From Streptomyces sp. ISL-36 (GTDB taxonomy: Bacteria; Actinomycetota; Actinomycetes; Streptomycetales; Streptomycetaceae), in assembly GCF_018614205.1 (NCBI RefSeq), contig NZ_JAGGOS010000109.1, forward strand, positions 1 to 53,951: DNA of 53,951 nt, read 5' to 3'. Made by a program: the position numbers and the translations under genes. This document shows positions 51,742 through 53,951 of the stretch, piece by piece. The notes under the pieces were generated by a model that was not told the origin of the DNA, did no database searches, and was given only the letters and a program-made list of their open reading frames with translations. The stretch's first letter is position 1, and each line of letters opens with the position of its first letter.

Positions 51742-52580
51742 GGCTGCACCAGCCCGTCGTACGCGTCGGGGCGGCGGTCCCGGTAGAACGCCCACTGCTG
51801 CCGCACCTGGTCGATGAGACCGAAGTCGAGGTCGCGTACGAGGAGTTCCTCGGTCTTGTCGGAGGCGACGTCGCCGACGAACTGGCCGCGCGGGTCGACG
51901 AAGTAGCTGGTGCCGTAGAAGTCGTTGTCGCCGTACTCCTCCTGGCCGACGCGGTTGATGGCGGCGACGAAGTATTCGTTGGCGACGGCGGCGGCGGGCT
52001 GTTCCAGCTGCCAGAGGTGGGAGGAGAGACCGCGGTGGGTGGCGGAGGGGTTGTAGACCAACTGGGCTCCGTTGAGTCCTAGTTGGCGCCATCCTTCCGG
52101 GAAGTGGCGGTCGTAGCAGATGTAGACGCCGACCTTGCCGACGGCGGTCTCGAAGACCGGCCAGCCGATGTTGCCGGGGCGGAAGTAGTACTTCTCCCAG
52201 AACCCCTTGACCTGGGGGATGTGGTGCTTGCGGTACTTGCCGAGGTAGGAGCCGTCGGCGTCGATGACGGCGGCGGTGTTGTAGTAGAAGCCGGAGCCCT
52301 CGACCTCGAAGACGGGCACGACGATCACCATGCCGGTCTCGCGGGCGAGGTCCCGCATCCTGCGTACGGTCGGACCGTCCGGCACGGGCTCGGCCCAGCG
52401 GTAGTGCTCGGGCTCCTGCACCTGGCAGAAGTAGGGGGCGTTGAACACCTCCTGGAATCCGATGACCTGGGCGCCCTGGTGAGCCGCCTCACGGGCGTGC
52501 TCCTCATGCTTGGCGATCATTGATTCGCTGTCGCCGGTCCAGGTCGCCTGGACGAGCGCGGCGCGTACGACGTGGGTCAT
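51738..52580 (-). CDS. Beta-ureidopropionase-like nitrilase-superfamily hydrolase
   Basis: The 280-residue enzyme shows the Glu-Lys-Cys triad: Glu in GFQEVFNAPYF, Lys in GKYRKHHIPQ and Cys in VYICYDRHFPEGWR. It hydrolyses N-carbamoyl-beta-alanine to beta-alanine, CO2 and ammonia. I start at ATG 52580 with AAGGAG six bases upstream; the longer frame to 52598 lacks a good start. It is the first gene of the operon, behind a promoter with an overlapping operator. Confidence 0.93.
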   Translation of the reverse strand: MTHVVRAALVQATWTGDSESMIAKHEEHAREAAHQGAQVIGFQEVFNAPYFCQVQEPEHYRWAEPVPDGPTVRRMRDLARETGMVIVVPVFEVEGSGFYYNTAAVIDADGSYLGKYRKHHIPQVKGFWEKYYFRPGNIGWPVFETAVGKVGVYICYDRHFPEGWRQLGLNGAQLVYNPSATHRGLSSHLWQLEQPAAAVANEYFVAAINRVGQEEYGDNDFYGTSYFVDPRGQFVGDVASDKTEELLVRDLDFGLIDQVRQQWAFYRDRRPDAYDGLVQP

Positions 52581-52613
52581 GAGCTGCTCCTTCGGCACGG
52601 CGTCAGAGAGCCT

Positions 52614-52638
52614 CTACGCACGTAGACGCGGTGCGTAG
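52614..52638. promoter_or_regulatory. Operator overlapping the pyrimidine-operon start site
   Basis: CTACGCAC (52614-52621) and GTGCGTAG (52631-52638) are perfect inverted repeats nine bases apart. CTACG-CA-CGTAG within it (52614-52625) adds a second dyad. It lies where transcription should start, so a bound protein would block it. Confidence 0.6.
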
Positions 52639-52644
52639 GAGGAG

Positions 52645-52673
52645 AACGTAAGCCCCGTCACACCTCGGAGCAA
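52645..52673 (-). promoter_or_regulatory. Sigma70-like promoter of the pyrimidine operon
   Basis: On the minus strand TTGCTC (52673-52668) and TACGTT (52650-52645) are 17 bases apart. The predicted start is near 52638, at the edge of the operator, 58 bases before the first gene. Confidence 0.5.
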
Positions 52674-52741
52674 GACCACCGCCGTGAACCGCCGGAGTCG
52701 ATCATGTTTCATACCCGAGTGGTCCACGTCGGACACACACC

Positions 52742-52755
52742 GACACGTCCGTGTC
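52742..52755. promoter_or_regulatory. Palindrome upstream of the GNAT gene
   Basis: GACACG (52742-52747) and CGTGTC (52750-52755) form a perfect dyad around two bases, 34 bases before the GNAT start. It could be an operator. It is short and may be chance. Confidence 0.3.
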
Positions 52756-52789
52756 TGTTCCGGTTGACGGTGACCGATGGAGGGGAAGG

Positions 52790-53431
52790 ATGAGCGGAGT
52801 GCTGACCTTGGCGGCGGTCGCCGCGGATCCGAGGGTCCTGACCCGCGCCCTGGAGGTGCGCGACGGCCGGCTCGTCACCTTCCGCCCGCTCACCCACAGC
52901 GACGCGGAGGGCCTGGCGGGTTTCCTCGCGGGCCTGTCGGCCGAATCGAGGCGGCTGAGCCGCTTCGACGGGTACGACCTCACGGCGGCCCGGGGGCTGT
53001 GCGCCGCGATCGCGCGGTACGACAAGCTCAGGCTGGTGCTCGAGGAGGCGCCGTCCGGCAGGATCGTGGGCCTGCTCGAGTTCAGTCTCGACCTTCCGCC
53101 TTCGGACATCGCGCGCTTCCGGGAGGCCGGCGTCGAGCCGGCGGCGACGGACTGCCGCTTCGGCCCCACCCTGGCGGACGACTACCAGGGGAAGGGGGTG
53201 GGGACGCGGGTGTTCCCCCTCGTCGTGGACGTCGCACGGCGCTTCGGGAGGAAGCGGATCATTCTGTGGGGCGGGGTGCTCGCCGACAATCCGCGCGCTC
53301 TTCGCTTCTACGCGAAGCAGGGCTTCCGGACGGTCGGCTCCTTCACCGAGGCCAATGGTCAGCGGTCCTTCGACATGATCCTGGACCTGGACGCGCCGGA
53401 CGTACCCGGCAGCGCCGGCGGCGAGGGCTGA
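52790..53431 (+). CDS. GNAT-family N-acetyltransferase
   Basis: The 213-residue protein has a single GNAT fold in its last 180 residues. The acetyl-CoA loop is LADDYQGKGVGTRVF (about 138-152), and NPRALRFYAKQGFRTVG (about 180-196) ends the fold. ATG 52790 has GGAGGGGAAGG directly upstream. It is divergent from the pyrimidine operon, but nothing shows a shared role. Substrate is unknown. Confidence 0.87.
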   Translation: MSGVLTLAAVAADPRVLTRALEVRDGRLVTFRPLTHSDAEGLAGFLAGLSAESRRLSRFDGYDLTAARGLCAAIARYDKLRLVLEEAPSGRIVGLLEFSLDLPPSDIARFREAGVEPAATDCRFGPTLADDYQGKGVGTRVFPLVVDVARRFGRKRIILWGGVLADNPRALRFYAKQGFRTVGSFTEANGQRSFDMILDLDAPDVPGSAGGEG

Positions 53432-53473
53432 CACCCCTGTGGCCGGCCCGGGTGTTCGGCACGGTGCGGGAGG

Positions 53474-53931
53474 TCACGGCCGGGCGAGTCCGGCCACCCG
53501 CAGGGCATGGAGGACGTCCCGTTCACGGGCCGGGGACACCGCGCGGGCCGCGTGCAGGAGTTGTGGAACGAGGCCGTGCGGGTCGGCGCTCGCGAGGCGG
53601 GCGGCGTCCTCGGGCGTGCGGACCCGGACGAACGCGGTGAGGAGGGCGTGCGCCTCGCGATGGTGGCCCTCGGCTTGGAGGGCGGCGCAGGCTCCCGCGA
53701 GCTCCTCCACGGGGCGTGCGACCCCTTGGCGAAGGAGCTGGTCGCAGTCCTGGGCGCGGCCCGCGTCCGCGAGGGCGCCGGCCACGGAGGCGAGGCGGTC
53801 GGGCGGCAGCGAAGCCGCCTCCCAGAGCAGGGTGGCCCAGTCCGCTCCGAGCCCCACACGGTGCAGCTCCGCGGCGAGGGCCGGCAGCCAGGCGGGCGGC
53901 CCGGCCGCGGCCTCGCACAGCAGGGCGTCTG
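53474..53931 (-). CDS. C-terminal part of an alpha-helical repeat protein (cut by contig end)
   Basis: The minus-strand frame enters from the contig end and stops at 53474, giving about 150 residues. They form regular helix pairs of about 35-38 residues: WATLLWEAASLPPDRLASVAGALADAGRAQD, CDQLLRQGVARPVEELAGACAALQAEG, EAHALLTAFVRVRTPEDAARLASADP. This resembles TPR/PPR-like solenoids. The first few residues of an apparent start (MYKRPD or MCIRDQ) come from adapter, so the N-terminus is missing. I do not recognise the family. Confidence 0.6.
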
Positions 53932-53951
53932 GTCTCTTATACACATCTGAC
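53932..53951. other. Nextera transposon adapter contamination
   Basis: The last bases, GTCTCTTATACACATCTGAC, match the reverse complement of the Nextera mosaic end (CTGTCTCTTATACACATCT, short of its first two bases) and continue GAC as in the read-1 arm. Genomic sequence ends at about 53931. Confidence 0.95.

Overview
The window is high-GC actinobacterial DNA, almost certainly Streptomyces. Pointers are very high GC at third codon positions, GTG and TTG starts, ATGA/GTGA stop-start overlaps, SpoIIE-type phosphatases, a PucR regulator, an F420-type oxidoreductase and a complete mce lipid-import operon. It reads as one end of a draft contig: the last 20 bases are Nextera adapter, and the gene running into that end is cut.

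Layout. 0-1.4 kb: a tandem acetyltransferase and a decayed short-chain dehydrogenase. 1.3-6.5 kb: a five-gene branched-chain amino-acid type ABC operon (livKMHGF, minus strand) with a strong terminator, divergent from a PucR regulator across a perfect palindrome. 8-11 kb: glycerate kinase and a BCCT betaine/choline transporter, followed by a degenerate tandem-repeat tract. 11.2-16.2 kb: NAD/ADP-ribose and DNA-repair genes (ADP-ribosylglycohydrolase coupled to a Nudix hydrolase, an orphan VapB-like antitoxin, a sirtuin, Ogt, and an Ada-AlkA fusion). 16.4-21.4 kb: two converging multidomain SpoIIE phosphatases. 21.4-25.7 kb: a macro-domain remnant, a strong terminator, a DUF3995/ECF sigma/SRPBCC operon behind an unusual leader rich in Shine-Dalgarno and anti-Shine-Dalgarno sequences, a glycan-binding-domain membrane protein, and a LuxR regulator with a small overlapping ORF. 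25.7-32.4 kb: macro-domain hydrolase, phytoene-desaturase-like oxidoreductase, inositol-monophosphatase-like enzyme, lipoate-protein ligase, an unknown ParB-like-motif protein and an NCS1 permease. 32.7-35 kb: a lytic transglycosylase and a membrane-anchored ECF-like sigma factor. 35-46 kb: the mce operon (ATPase, two permeases, MceA-F, two accessory proteins). 46-47.9 kb: encapsulin and its DyP peroxidase cargo. 48-52.6 kb: reductive pyrimidine-catabolism operon (beta-ureidopropionase, beta-alanine aminotransferase, dihydropyrimidinase, F420-type oxidoreductase). 52.8 kb to the end: a GNAT acetyltransferase and the cut gene.

How the genes work together. The mce operon forms one lipid importer. 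The DyP C-terminus carries a canonical encapsulin loading peptide, so those two genes make one nanocompartment. The pyrimidine operon has the last three catabolic steps plus an F420-type oxidoreductase that could supply the first. The NCS1 permease 16 kb away carries a near-identical copy of the dihydropyrimidinase 3' end just upstream of its start, suggesting it was once next to that gene. The most unusual region is the leader of the DUF3995/sigma operon (about 23355-23684). It has a sigma70-type promoter, a perfect 15-nt complement to the 16S rRNA tail followed by a 12-codon ORF, a nested hairpin, and a second hairpin that buries the operon's own ribosome-binding site. No rRNA, tRNA, CRISPR array or intact mobile element was seen.
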